Notes: generated by a model not told the origin, from the letters alone. DNA of 6,363 nucleotides from JBDTCS01 sp039923455 (GCA_039923455.1 JBDTCS010000028.1:1-6363); one strand, 5' to 3'. Numbered from the stretch's first letter, positions 1-5,406 are shown. A program made the numbers and translations.

Positions 1-667
1 TGTTCGTGCCGATCTTCAGGGCTTCTTGTCGTTTGTCTTCGGGATCGTTGTGCACATCGGGATCAGCCCATCCGTCGCTCGGATTTGTTTCGTAGGTATA
101 GAACACACAGAGTCGTTTGCCGGAAAAGAGTCCGAAGCCTTGTGGTTTTTTGCCATCGTGTTCGTGAATCTTCGGTAGGCCGTGCGAAAAATCGAAATGC
201 GAATGATAGATGCCATGCGAGAATGGCAACTCGACGAACTCCTGCTCGGGGAATACTTTTTTCATCTCGCGACGAATGGCCTTATCGAGACCATAATCAT
301 CGTCGATATAGAGAAATCCTCCGGCATCACAATACGCTCGCAGTCGCTTCACTTCACTCGCGCTGAACTCCACATTGCCGTGACCGGTGATGAAAAGAAA
401 CGGGTAGGTAAAAATATCATCACTCGAAAGATCGACCCACACATATTCGGGATCGACGTCGATGTTCGTATTTGCGCGAATAAACTTCAGCAGATTCGGC
501 TCGCTCGAAGGATCGTTGTACCAATCGCTTCCGCCCGCGTATTTCAATCGAGCAATTCGAAACTTGGATACACTCTTCCCACCCGGCGCTGCATTCTGCG
601 CCAATGCGGGTGCGGCGAATGCCAAGCACAAAACAAGTAGTCCAATTGTCGTGGGATAGAATCTCAT
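1..667 (-). CDS. Exported DUF4159-domain protein, C-terminus cut by window edge
   Basis: The reading frame gives 222 residues and leaves the window still open. Residues 1-23 look like a Sec signal peptide: a short n-region with one Arg, a hydrophobic stretch (about 8-19) and an ALA cleavage site before Q24. The mature part matches what I know of DUF4159: YAGGSDWYND (43-52), FITGHGN (92-98), GGFLYIDDDYG (116-126), LPFSHGIYHSHFDF (147-160) and SDGWADPD (197-204). The last visible residues, ALKIGTN, resemble the near-terminal family segment, so probably only some 10-20 residues are missing. The family's biochemical role is not established, so I assign none; the signal peptide suggests a periplasmic or otherwise exported location. 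An in-frame ATG at 712, directly after the HIT stop codon, would add 15 residues (beginning MKSWNIQ); I prefer 667 because it gives a compact signal peptide. It probably shares a transcript with the HIT gene, 45 bases upstream. Confidence 0.85.
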   Translation of the reverse strand, partial: MRFYPTTIGLLVLCLAFAAPALAQNAAPGGKSVSKFRIARLKYAGGSDWYNDPSSEPNLLKFIRANTNIDVDPEYVWVDLSSDDIFTYPFLFITGHGNVEFSASEVKRLRAYCDAGGFLYIDDDYGLDKAIRREMKKVFPEQEFVELPFSHGIYHSHFDFSHGLPKIHEHDGKKPQGFGLFSGKRLCVFYTYETNPSDGWADPDVHNDPEDKRQEALKIGTN

Positions 668-712
668 ATACTCTTCAATACGATACGTGCGCTGAATGTT
701 CCAACTCTTCAT

Positions 713-1174
713 CTAGGATAACACTCGGCGGATCTTCGTTTGCAAGTTCGTTAACTCTGCATCGCTCATTCTTGGACCATCGTTCGTGGTGAGAAAGCCT
801 TGGTAGGTGGGGAAGAAATCGTGTTGCGAACTCAGAACTGGTTGCCAGGGACCATCGGGGATGCCGTGCATCGGGATAAGCTTAATGTGAGCGTGATCGA
901 TTCCCATCCCTTCGATGACGAGGCCAGTACGATTCGTCCCGAGTGCCGCATTGAGCTTTACCGAAATCTCTTTCGCGATCAGAATAAATTTCGTAAATCG
1001 ATCATTCGATAGTGCGAGTACATCGCTCGTTTGATGTTCGCGCGTTACCACAACGGTGAAACCGGGTGTATTCGGGAACGGAGTTAGAAATCCAACGTGG
1101 TCAGCATCTTCATAGACGATCCAACTCGGCACATCACCCGCGATCAGTTTACAGAAAAAACAATCTTGAGACAT
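713..1174 (-). CDS. HIT-family (histidine triad) nucleotide-binding protein, variant triad
   Basis: A protein of 153 residues, a typical HIT length. HIT proteins are small cytoplasmic nucleotide hydrolases or transferases that act on phosphoramidates, dinucleoside polyphosphates and similar substrates. The N-terminus has CFFC (C5, C8), a zinc-type CxxC seen in many bacterial members, and H47 lies in the TREHQ segment where family members usually have a conserved His. The triad region at 91-103 reads GIDHAHIKLIPMH. The first and middle histidines (H94 and H96, the latter in the nucleophile position) are present, but the third triad position is K98 in place of His. The fold-defining LIP after the triad is kept. 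A strong terminator ends 9 bases before the ATG, so expression must come from readthrough or from a promoter inside or overlapping that terminator. The DUF4159 gene follows. Substrate cannot be read from the sequence. Confidence 0.9.
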   Translation of the reverse strand: MSQDCFFCKLIAGDVPSWIVYEDADHVGFLTPFPNTPGFTVVVTREHQTSDVLALSNDRFTKFILIAKEISVKLNAALGTNRTGLVIEGMGIDHAHIKLIPMHGIPDGPWQPVLSSQHDFFPTYQGFLTTNDGPRMSDAELTNLQTKIRRVLS

Positions 1175-1183
1175 AGCTTACTC

Positions 1184-1217
1184 AAAAAAAAACTCGCGCC
1201 GGCACGGACACGAGTTT
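1184..1217 (-). terminator. Rho-independent terminator after sdhB
   Basis: On the minus strand, AAACTCGTG (1217-1209) pairs with CGCGAGTTT (1198-1190) as a 9-bp stem containing one G-T wobble, with a 10-base loop. A run of nine T (1192-1184) starts in the stem and continues past it. It lies 31 bases after the sdhB stop codon and should end the nuoE-sdhB transcript. The T run stops only 9 bases before the HIT start codon. Confidence 0.8.
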
Positions 1218-1248
1218 GGTAAAACGGAATATGTTCGCTGCGTCGAGC

Positions 1249-1956
1249 TTATAGCGCGTTGGCAACAAGGCGCTTCTTAAGTTGCGAAATGTGCCACGTG
1301 ATATTGATATCCTTAGGGCAGGCCTCAACGCAATTGAAGATCGTATGGCAGCGCCAGATACCATCCGGTGAATCAACTGCTGCGAGATGCTGCTCTGGTG
1401 CATCGTCACGCGTGTCGAATACGAAACGGAAAGATTTGAGTATCGCAGCCGGTCCGAGATAATTCTCGTTCGACCAAAGCGAGGGACACGAAGTCGTGCA
1501 ACACGCGCACATAATACATTTCGTGCACTCCATCAGATACTCCGCATCTTCCGGCGCCTGATAACGCTCCATCTCCGGTGGTGCTTCATTCGCGATCAGA
1601 TATGGCTTCACCATTTCGTACTTGCGATAGAAGTCGGACATATCGACGGCCAGATCCTTGACGATCGGCAAATACGGCAGCGGCTCGATCACGACAGGCT
1701 TGTTCGTATTAATATCCTTCAGCAATACCGAACATGCGAGGCAATTTTTTCCATTGATACGCAAGCCATCCGAGCCGCACATTCCATGCGCGCAGGAGCG
1801 ACGGAAGGTCAGTGTTCCATCTTGCTGCCACTTGATGTCATGCAATGCATCGAGCACACGGTACGTACCATCGAGGCCGTCGAGCGTGTAATCTGCAAAG
1901 TACGGCTTTGCATCTTTCTCGGGATTATATCGCTGAATTCGAAATGTGACTTTCAT
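1249..1956 (-). CDS. sdhB: Succinate dehydrogenase / fumarate reductase iron-sulphur subunit (SdhB/FrdB)
   Basis: A 235-residue protein, normal for the family. It passes electrons between the flavoprotein SdhA and the quinone site through three Fe-S clusters in complex II, on the cytoplasmic face of the membrane. The cluster ligands are all visible. The [2Fe-2S] set is C55, C60, D63 and C75, with Asp at the third position as in E. coli SdhB rather than the Cys of FrdB. The [4Fe-4S] set is C147, C150, C153 and C213. The [3Fe-4S] set is C157, C203 and C209. Spacings equal those of the E. coli protein as I recall them. An additional C72 lies next to the 2Fe-2S loop. The direction of reaction in vivo cannot be decided. 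The gene is 47 bases after nuoF and probably cotranscribed; TAAATTTG (2006-1999), overlapping the nuoF stop, fits TAnnTTTG but has no good upstream partner, so an internal promoter is only a weak possibility. sdhA and sdhC are not adjacent. Confidence 0.95.
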   Translation of the reverse strand: MKVTFRIQRYNPEKDAKPYFADYTLDGLDGTYRVLDALHDIKWQQDGTLTFRRSCAHGMCGSDGLRINGKNCLACSVLLKDINTNKPVVIEPLPYLPIVKDLAVDMSDFYRKYEMVKPYLIANEAPPEMERYQAPEDAEYLMECTKCIMCACCTTSCPSLWSNENYLGPAAILKSFRFVFDTRDDAPEQHLAAVDSPDGIWRCHTIFNCVEACPKDINITWHISQLKKRLVANAL

Positions 1957-2003
1957 TCTGTTCGCAGTATATGACTCTCGTGCTCTTCTATTGAGCTACA
2001 AAT

Positions 2004-3383
2004 TTACGACCGTACAACAAGCGGTACATGAATCTCGACCGGTTCGAGACCACCCTTTCTTAGAGCGTGTACGCGGTTTGGGCTTTCGGTTACGTTCGTG
2101 ACAGACACTTTCTTCTCGAACTCCTCACGGAAACGCTCGATGGTGAAGCGTACCGGCCAAGCAGCCGCTTCGCCAAGTGCGCAGATGGTGCGACCCTCGA
2201 TATTTTGTGCGACATCATGCAGCAAGTCGATGTCACTCGGAGCGCCTTTGCCGCCATCGATACGTTTCAGAACTTTCAGCAACCAACCCGTGCCTTCGCG
2301 ACATGGGGTGCACTGACCGCATGACTCGTGCCAATAAAATTTGGAGATACGCGTCAGCACATGAACAATGTCTGTGTCTTCGTCCATCACCATGATGCCT
2401 CCGGTGCCAATCGAGCTTCCGGCGGCTTTCAAGCTTTCCGCATCCATCTTCACACCTTCGAGTGCGTCACCTCGAAGCGGTGGCATCGAACTTCCGCCCG
2501 GGATGACAAGCTTGATCTTTTTATTTCCCGGGACTCCACCACCATATTTATAGATCACATCCGTCAGCAAAACGCCCGAGGGCAACTCATAGATGCCGGG
2601 ACGATTTACGTGGCCGCTGATTCCGAGCAATAAAGTGCCGGGATGTTTTGGCTCGCCGATCTTGCTGTAAGCTTCCCAACCCATCTTGATGATCGGCGGT
2701 ACATTCGCCATCGTCTCCACATTATTGATCGTTGTCGGCTGACCCCAAAGTCCAACGTTCGCAGGAAATGGTGGCTTCACTCGCGGATAACCTCTGCCGC
2801 CTTCGAGTGAATTCATCAGCGCAGATTCCTCGCCGACGATATAGGCACCCGCTCCTTTGTGCACTGTAACGTCAACGGAATATGGCACACCCTCGCCCGA
2901 AGCAGGGAACAACTCTTTCATCCGATCGCCGATGAAGCCGTGTGCATACGCCTCTTTGACAGCTTGCTCCATCATCCGAACCCAACGCGCATACTCGCCG
3001 CGAATATAGAGATAGCAGTGATCGACTTGCATCGCATAGGACGCGATCAACATGCCTTCCAAAAGCTGATGCGGATTGAACTCGAGGATCTGGCGGTCTT
3101 TGAAGCTACCCGGCTCGGATTCGTCGCCATTGATCAACAAATATTTTTTCCGCTCGCGCCCCTTCGGCATGAATGTCCACTTCAGTCCGGTTGGAAACGC
3201 TGCACCACCACGTCCACGCAGGCCGGACTTCTTCACCTCGTCCTTCACTGCATCCGGCGACATCGAGAACACTTTGCGCATCTGATCACCATAGCCGCCA
3301 TGCTTGATGTAGGTGTCAATGTTCCGAAGGCCCGGAATATTCGGAAGAATCAGTTTTGGTGTTTCAGCGATGACTTCGGACAT
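2004..3383 (-). CDS. nuoF: NADH-quinone oxidoreductase subunit F (NADH/FMN-binding subunit)
   Basis: A 459-residue protein, close to the usual length of complex I NuoF. It oxidises NADH with FMN and passes electrons to its N3 [4Fe-4S] cluster, in the peripheral arm on the cytoplasmic side. Visible motifs are GLRGRGGAAFPTGLKW (54-69), a glycine-rich FMN/NADH loop; NGDESEPGSFKDR (85-97); GAGAYIVGEESAL (177-189), where V183 replaces the common Cys; the SLBB-type segment around 250-300; and the cluster ligands C355, C358 and C361 in ESCGQCTPCREGTGW plus C401 in TICALGEAAAWP. There is no extra N-terminal thioredoxin-like or C-terminal ferredoxin domain of the kind found in HydB-type bifurcating diaphorases, which favours complex I. 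The ATG follows the small sorting-domain gene by 24 bases, with no clear Shine-Dalgarno sequence. nuoG is not next; sdhB is. Confidence 0.97.
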   Translation of the reverse strand: MSEVIAETPKLILPNIPGLRNIDTYIKHGGYGDQMRKVFSMSPDAVKDEVKKSGLRGRGGAAFPTGLKWTFMPKGRERKKYLLINGDESEPGSFKDRQILEFNPHQLLEGMLIASYAMQVDHCYLYIRGEYARWVRMMEQAVKEAYAHGFIGDRMKELFPASGEGVPYSVDVTVHKGAGAYIVGEESALMNSLEGGRGYPRVKPPFPANVGLWGQPTTINNVETMANVPPIIKMGWEAYSKIGEPKHPGTLLLGISGHVNRPGIYELPSGVLLTDVIYKYGGGVPGNKKIKLVIPGGSSMPPLRGDALEGVKMDAESLKAAGSSIGTGGIMVMDEDTDIVHVLTRISKFYWHESCGQCTPCREGTGWLLKVLKRIDGGKGAPSDIDLLHDVAQNIEGRTICALGEAAAWPVRFTIERFREEFEKKVSVTNVTESPNRVHALRKGGLEPVEIHVPLVVRS

Positions 3384-3407
3384 TACGAATTACGTTATCA
3401 AAAAAAA

Positions 3408-3830
3408 TTACTTTACGAGATACATCTTTCTCGTGAGCTTTGCACTTGCACCTTGCGATACATACACCAGCGTGTAGGTGTACTGACCGCTCGGAAGGTC
3501 GTTTCCATCAAAACGTATGTGATACGATTTCGAGGATGCTTGTTGATCTTGATTCACAAGTTCCTGTACTTCTTTTCCAAGCATGTTGTATACGCGAAGC
3601 AGCACGTGCCCGTCGTATGGAATGCTATAGGTAATATCCGTCGTGCCGTTAAATGGATTGGGATAGTTCTGATCGAGTGTCACAGGCTGATCGATCGCAA
3701 AGAGCGATCCCGCAATAAACAGCGGCGCTAAGAAAAGCGGTACAAGCAGAAAGAAAAGCGCCGAGCGCCTTAGCTTCCATCCACTTCCGAGTTTCGATTG
3801 CTGATTCAACGTGGTGCAGATCGATAACAA
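3408..3830 (-). CDS. Small exported protein consisting almost only of a T9SS-type C-terminal sorting domain
   Basis: An open frame of 140 codons bounded upstream by a TAA at 3833-3831. It contains no ATG before residue 83, so the start must be a rare codon: TTG at 3830 (used here) or TTG at 3809. Residues 19-22 (KLRR) followed by a hydrophobic stretch (about 24-45) look like a signal peptide ending near SLFA. After about ten residues the type A sorting domain begins: QNYPNPFN (54-61), ITYSIPYDG (66-74), LLRVYNMLGKEVQELV (77-92), LPSGQYTYTL (112-121) and KMYLVK at the very end. Such domains normally sit behind a large secreted cargo and direct it through the type IX system; here there is essentially no cargo. 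It lies between nuoE and nuoF, in the same direction. It could be a secreted small protein, a decoy or carrier domain, or the remnant of a larger gene. The intact frame and domain argue against old decay; the weak start argues for caution. Confidence 0.7.
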   Translation of the reverse strand: MLSICTTLNQQSKLGSGWKLRRSALFFLLVPLFLAPLFIAGSLFAIDQPVTLDQNYPNPFNGTTDITYSIPYDGHVLLRVYNMLGKEVQELVNQDQQASSKSYHIRFDGNDLPSGQYTYTLVYVSQGASAKLTRKMYLVK

Positions 3831-3856
3831 TTATCCATTCGAGTTATCCATTCGAT
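3831..3856. repeat. Tandem 13-bp duplication across the nuoE stop codon
   Basis: Plus-strand TTATCCATTCGAG (3831-3843) is followed at once by TTATCCATTCGAT (3844-3856), 12 of 13 bases the same. On the minus strand each unit carries TCGAATGGATAA, which in the upstream unit encodes the last Ser-Asn-Gly and stop of NuoE. It forms the junction between nuoE and the sorting-domain gene. Confidence 0.8.
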
Positions 3857-4377
3857 TCTTCCGAAAGCTCTGGCATTTGGATCGTCGGCTTGGGTTCGGG
3901 GATCGTGCCGGTGCTGCGAATCGAACCGATGATCTCTGCTGATTCTGAAGATGTGACGCGCTCGAAAAATGTCTCGTTAACCGCGATCATTGGTGCGCCA
4001 CCGCAAGCACCCATACACTCAACCTCTTCTAAAGAAAAAAGTCCATCCGGCGTGCATTCTTTGTGGCCGATGCCGAGAGCGGCTTTCATTTCGGAGTAAA
4101 GTTTTTCGCCACCGCGTAACATGCAGCTTACGTTCGTACAGACCTGCACGTGATAGCGCCCCATCGGGCGATCGAAGAACATTGTGTAAAAGCTTACGAC
4201 GCCGAGGACATGACTTTTCTCGACTTCACAGATGCGGGCGGCCTCTTCCATTCCGGCATCATCAATCCAACCATTTTTCTCCTGCAGCCGCCAAAGAATC
4301 GGCAACAGAATTGCCATTGGCTTCTCATAGCGCTTTTTCAGCTCTTCGATCTCTTGGATTTCTTGGTCGCTAAACAC
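3844..4377 (-). CDS. nuoE: NADH-quinone oxidoreductase subunit E (thioredoxin-like 2Fe-2S subunit)
   Basis: A 177-residue protein, typical of NuoE. It carries the N1a [2Fe-2S] cluster of complex I, next to the FMN site of NuoF, in the cytoplasmic peripheral arm. The four ligands are C80 and C85 (VCTNVSCMLRGG, 79-90) and C121 and C125 (ECMGACGGAPM, 120-130). The N-terminal helical part (about 15-70: LLPILWRLQEKNGWI and VLGVVSFYTMF) is characteristic of the family. The tail after about 157 is proline-rich and acidic. The start is GTG: the frame upstream reaches a stop near 4427 without any ATG. No Shine-Dalgarno sequence is seen, which is usual in Bacteroidota. It is the first gene after the probable promoter and heads the nuoE - sorting domain - nuoF - sdhB series. 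Confidence 0.95.
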   Translation of the reverse strand: MFSDQEIQEIEELKKRYEKPMAILLPILWRLQEKNGWIDDAGMEEAARICEVEKSHVLGVVSFYTMFFDRPMGRYHVQVCTNVSCMLRGGEKLYSEMKAALGIGHKECTPDGLFSLEEVECMGACGGAPMIAVNETFFERVTSSESAEIIGSIRSTGTIPEPKPTIQMPELSEESNG

Positions 4378-4418
4378 GCAAAAATGGCTTTTGAAGTGAT
4401 GATTCTTGAACCCTGATT

Positions 4419-4430
4419 GATAACGTTATC
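4419..4430. promoter_or_regulatory. Perfect 12-bp palindrome, possible operator
   Basis: GATAACGTTATC reads the same on both strands. It lies 4 bases downstream of the TATCTTTG element, at the expected transcription start of the nuoE transcript and about 40 bases before the GTG. This is a position where a repressor could block transcription. The binding protein is unknown. Related half-sites occur at 3823-3835 and 3392-3399. Confidence 0.4.
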
Positions 4431-4434
4431 CGTG

Positions 4435-4467
4435 CAAAGATACGGCGGGCTGGCCCCCGTTTCCGAA
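4435..4467 (-). promoter_or_regulatory. Probable Bacteroidota-type promoter of the nuoE operon
   Basis: On the minus strand TATCTTTG (4442-4435) matches the TAnnTTTG element recognised by the primary sigma factor of Bacteroidota. TTC (4467-4465), one base off the TTG of the upstream element, lies 22 bases before it, within the usual spacing. Transcription would start near 4430-4428, giving a leader of about 50 bases. An inverted repeat CCGAA-GT-TTCGG (4463-4474) overlaps the upstream element. Confidence 0.6.
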
Positions 4468-4498
4468 GTTTCGGCGCGAATACACTTATAGCCTTAAC

Positions 4499-4530
4499 AA
4501 AAAAAGCCGACAGGTGATTTCAATCGGCCT
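4499..4530 (-). terminator. Rho-independent terminator upstream of the nuoE promoter
   Basis: On the minus strand AGGCCGA (4530-4524) pairs with TCGGCTT (4510-4504) as a 7-bp stem with one G-T wobble and a 13-base loop, followed by a run of seven T (4505-4499). It should stop transcripts coming from valS or the transposase, insulating the nuoE operon promoter that starts some 30 bases further on. Confidence 0.7.
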
Positions 4531-4551
4531 GAATCTAACGTGTTGGCTGTA

Positions 4552-4644
4552 ATGCCGCTCCTCCGGAGCTCTTGAATTCAAAAATGCACGCTAACCCGGC
4601 GCTTACGCACCGGGCTACAATTATATCGCTCCTCCGGAGCTGAG
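4552..4644 (-). repeat. REP-like three-hairpin repeat, copy A
   Basis: A 93-bp unit, 90 of 93 bases identical to copy C and in the same orientation. On the minus strand it runs: a GCTCC-GGA-GGAGC hairpin (4640-4628); the tetranucleotide GTAG (4618-4615); a hairpin CCCGGTGC-GTAA-GCGCCGGG (4614-4595) with a GNRA-type loop; a linker containing the palindrome TTGAATTCAA (4581-4572); and a second GCTCC-GGA-GGAGC hairpin (4569-4557). GTAG at the 5' foot of an imperfect hairpin is the hallmark of REP sequences handled by REP-associated transposases. With copy B it forms an inverted pair separated by a 102-base spacer (4645-4746) in which I see no gene. Confidence 0.8.
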
Positions 4645-4746
4645 AGTTCGGTGAATTATTGGAGACGAATTGACAGGGATTTTGGGGTGAGAAGATTTGT
4701 ATCACGGAGGTCTTGCGGAATTGGGCGCGAGTTTCCAATTTGCCAC

Positions 4747-4838
4747 AGCTCCGTTAGGAGCGATATAATTGTAGCTCAGTGCGTAAGCGCTGGGTTAGTA
4801 GATTCCCTTTTGAATCTTGAGCTCCGTAGGAGCGTCAT
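4747..4838 (+). repeat. REP-like three-hairpin repeat, copy B, inverted and diverged
   Basis: The same layout as A and C but on the plus strand: hairpin GCTCC-GTTA-GGAGC (4748-4761), GTAG (4771-4774), hairpin CTCAGTGC-GTAA-GCGCTGGG (4775-4794), linker, hairpin GCTCC-GTA-GGAGC (4821-4833). Outer stems are unchanged while their loops differ. In the central stem a G-C pair has become A-T and a C-G pair has become T-G, so pairing survives. The linker has its own 6-bp stem AGATTC/GAATCT (4800-4817) in place of the palindrome of A and C. It ends 8 bases beyond the transposase stop codon. Confidence 0.75.
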
Positions 4839-4846
4839 AAAGAAGC

Positions 4847-5308
4847 TTACTCAAAAAACTCAAAAACATATTTCTCTTCGAATTTCACCTCAAAGGCTTT
4901 TAGAATCGACAAATACTCCTGTCGAAACGATTTTGTTTTGTGATGTTCTTCTTGTGTAAGAATGTAATTGACCACCCGATCAAGCTGTGATCTTGAATAC
5001 GAGAATACACCAAACCCTTCCTGCCATCCAAACTCGGCCGAAACCCATCCCTTCGTTTTGATAAAGCCGGAGCTATTAGATTTAATATCGCGAGCAATGT
5101 CGGACGGGCTCATTTTGGGAGTCATCCCAAAAAGAATGTGTACATGATCAGGCATACCCCCGATCGCGATTGGCTTTTGCCCGAGACGGGTCAGAATCCC
5201 CCCTATGTAACGGTAGAGTTCTTCACGATGTATCTGAGGGATTAATGCATCACGATTTCTTACCGCGAAAACCAGGTGTAGGTAAATTTGGGAATACGTA
5301 TTCGCCAT
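4847..5308 (-). CDS. IS200/REP-associated Y1 (HUH) transposase
   Basis: A 153-residue single-domain protein, a normal length for the Y1 transposase family. It nicks and joins single-stranded DNA at hairpins through a 5'-phosphotyrosine link. The metal-binding HUH motif is H55-V56-H57 in GGMPDHVHILFG, and the likely nucleophile is Y115 in NYILTQEEHH. Other family segments are MANTYSQIYLHLVFAV (1-16), DIKSNSSGFI (74-83) and FGWQEGFGVFSYS (93-105). The frame is intact and the key residues are kept, so the enzyme may be active. The frame is open back to 5446, but those 46 codons only translate repeat C; ATG 5308 begins the conserved domain. Family resemblance is to the IS200-like proteins common in Bacteroidota; the flanking GTAG-hairpin repeats favour the RAYT type over classical IS200, which has its own subterminal hairpins. 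No TnpB, IscB or other accessory gene is next to it. Confidence 0.93.
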   Translation of the reverse strand: MANTYSQIYLHLVFAVRNRDALIPQIHREELYRYIGGILTRLGQKPIAIGGMPDHVHILFGMTPKMSPSDIARDIKSNSSGFIKTKGWVSAEFGWQEGFGVFSYSRSQLDRVVNYILTQEEHHKTKSFRQEYLSILKAFEVKFEEKYVFEFFE

Positions 5309-5313
5309 AAAAT

Positions 5314-5406
5314 ATGCCGCTCCTCCGGAGCTCTTGAATTCAAAAATGCACGCTAACCCGGCGCTTACGCACCAGGCTACAATTATGCCGCTCCTCCGGA
5401 GCTGAG
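5314..5406 (-). repeat. REP-like three-hairpin repeat, copy C, directly upstream of the transposase
   Basis: A 93-bp unit differing from copy A at three positions only. On the minus strand: outer hairpin (5402-5390), GTAG (5380-5377), central hairpin CCTGGTGC-GTAA-GCGCCGGG (5376-5357) in which one C-G pair has become a T-G wobble, the palindrome-containing linker, then the second outer hairpin (5331-5319). Both outer hairpins are followed by GGCAT, so the unit begins and ends with nearly the same 19 bases. It ends 5 bases before the transposase ATG and so must form most of its leader or promoter region. Confidence 0.8.

Larger units (their letters stand above)
4747..5406 (-). mobile_element. 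Transposase gene bracketed by inverted REP-like repeats (REPtron-like unit)
   Basis: Copy C, the Y1 transposase gene and copy B form a compact 660-bp unit. The repeats lie 5 bases upstream of the start codon and 8 bases downstream of the stop codon, in opposite orientation. This is the arrangement described for REP-associated tyrosine transposases (RAYTs). No target-site duplication is expected from this enzyme class, so the exact mobile boundaries cannot be set from one copy. It is inserted between valS and the nuoE operon without breaking a visible gene. Confidence 0.65.

Noticed and set aside
85..640. Plus-strand ORFs at 85-366 and 182-640
   Set aside because: They lie antisense to the DUF4159 gene, which has a signal peptide and family motifs; the plus-strand products look like no known protein.
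2859..3731. Long plus-strand ORF of 290 codons
   Set aside because: It spans antisense of nuoF, an intergenic gap and the sorting-domain gene, so it is a chance open frame opposite real genes.
3821..3836. lac-operator-like string GATAACAATT
   Set aside because: It is a short chance match to half of the E. coli operator; no lac-type genes or LacI are present and the organism is not enterobacterial.
4535..4959. Small ORFs on both strands (4535-4738 minus, 4651-4959 plus) sharing the peptide SDIIVA-CVSAGL
   Set aside because: The shared peptide is the repeat translated in one frame. It recurs wherever a copy lies, and the rest of each ORF is spacer or antisense to the transposase.
4552..5406. 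CRISPR array
   Set aside because: Only three copies, in mixed orientation, 92-93 bp long with internal hairpins and irregular spacing; no cas genes.
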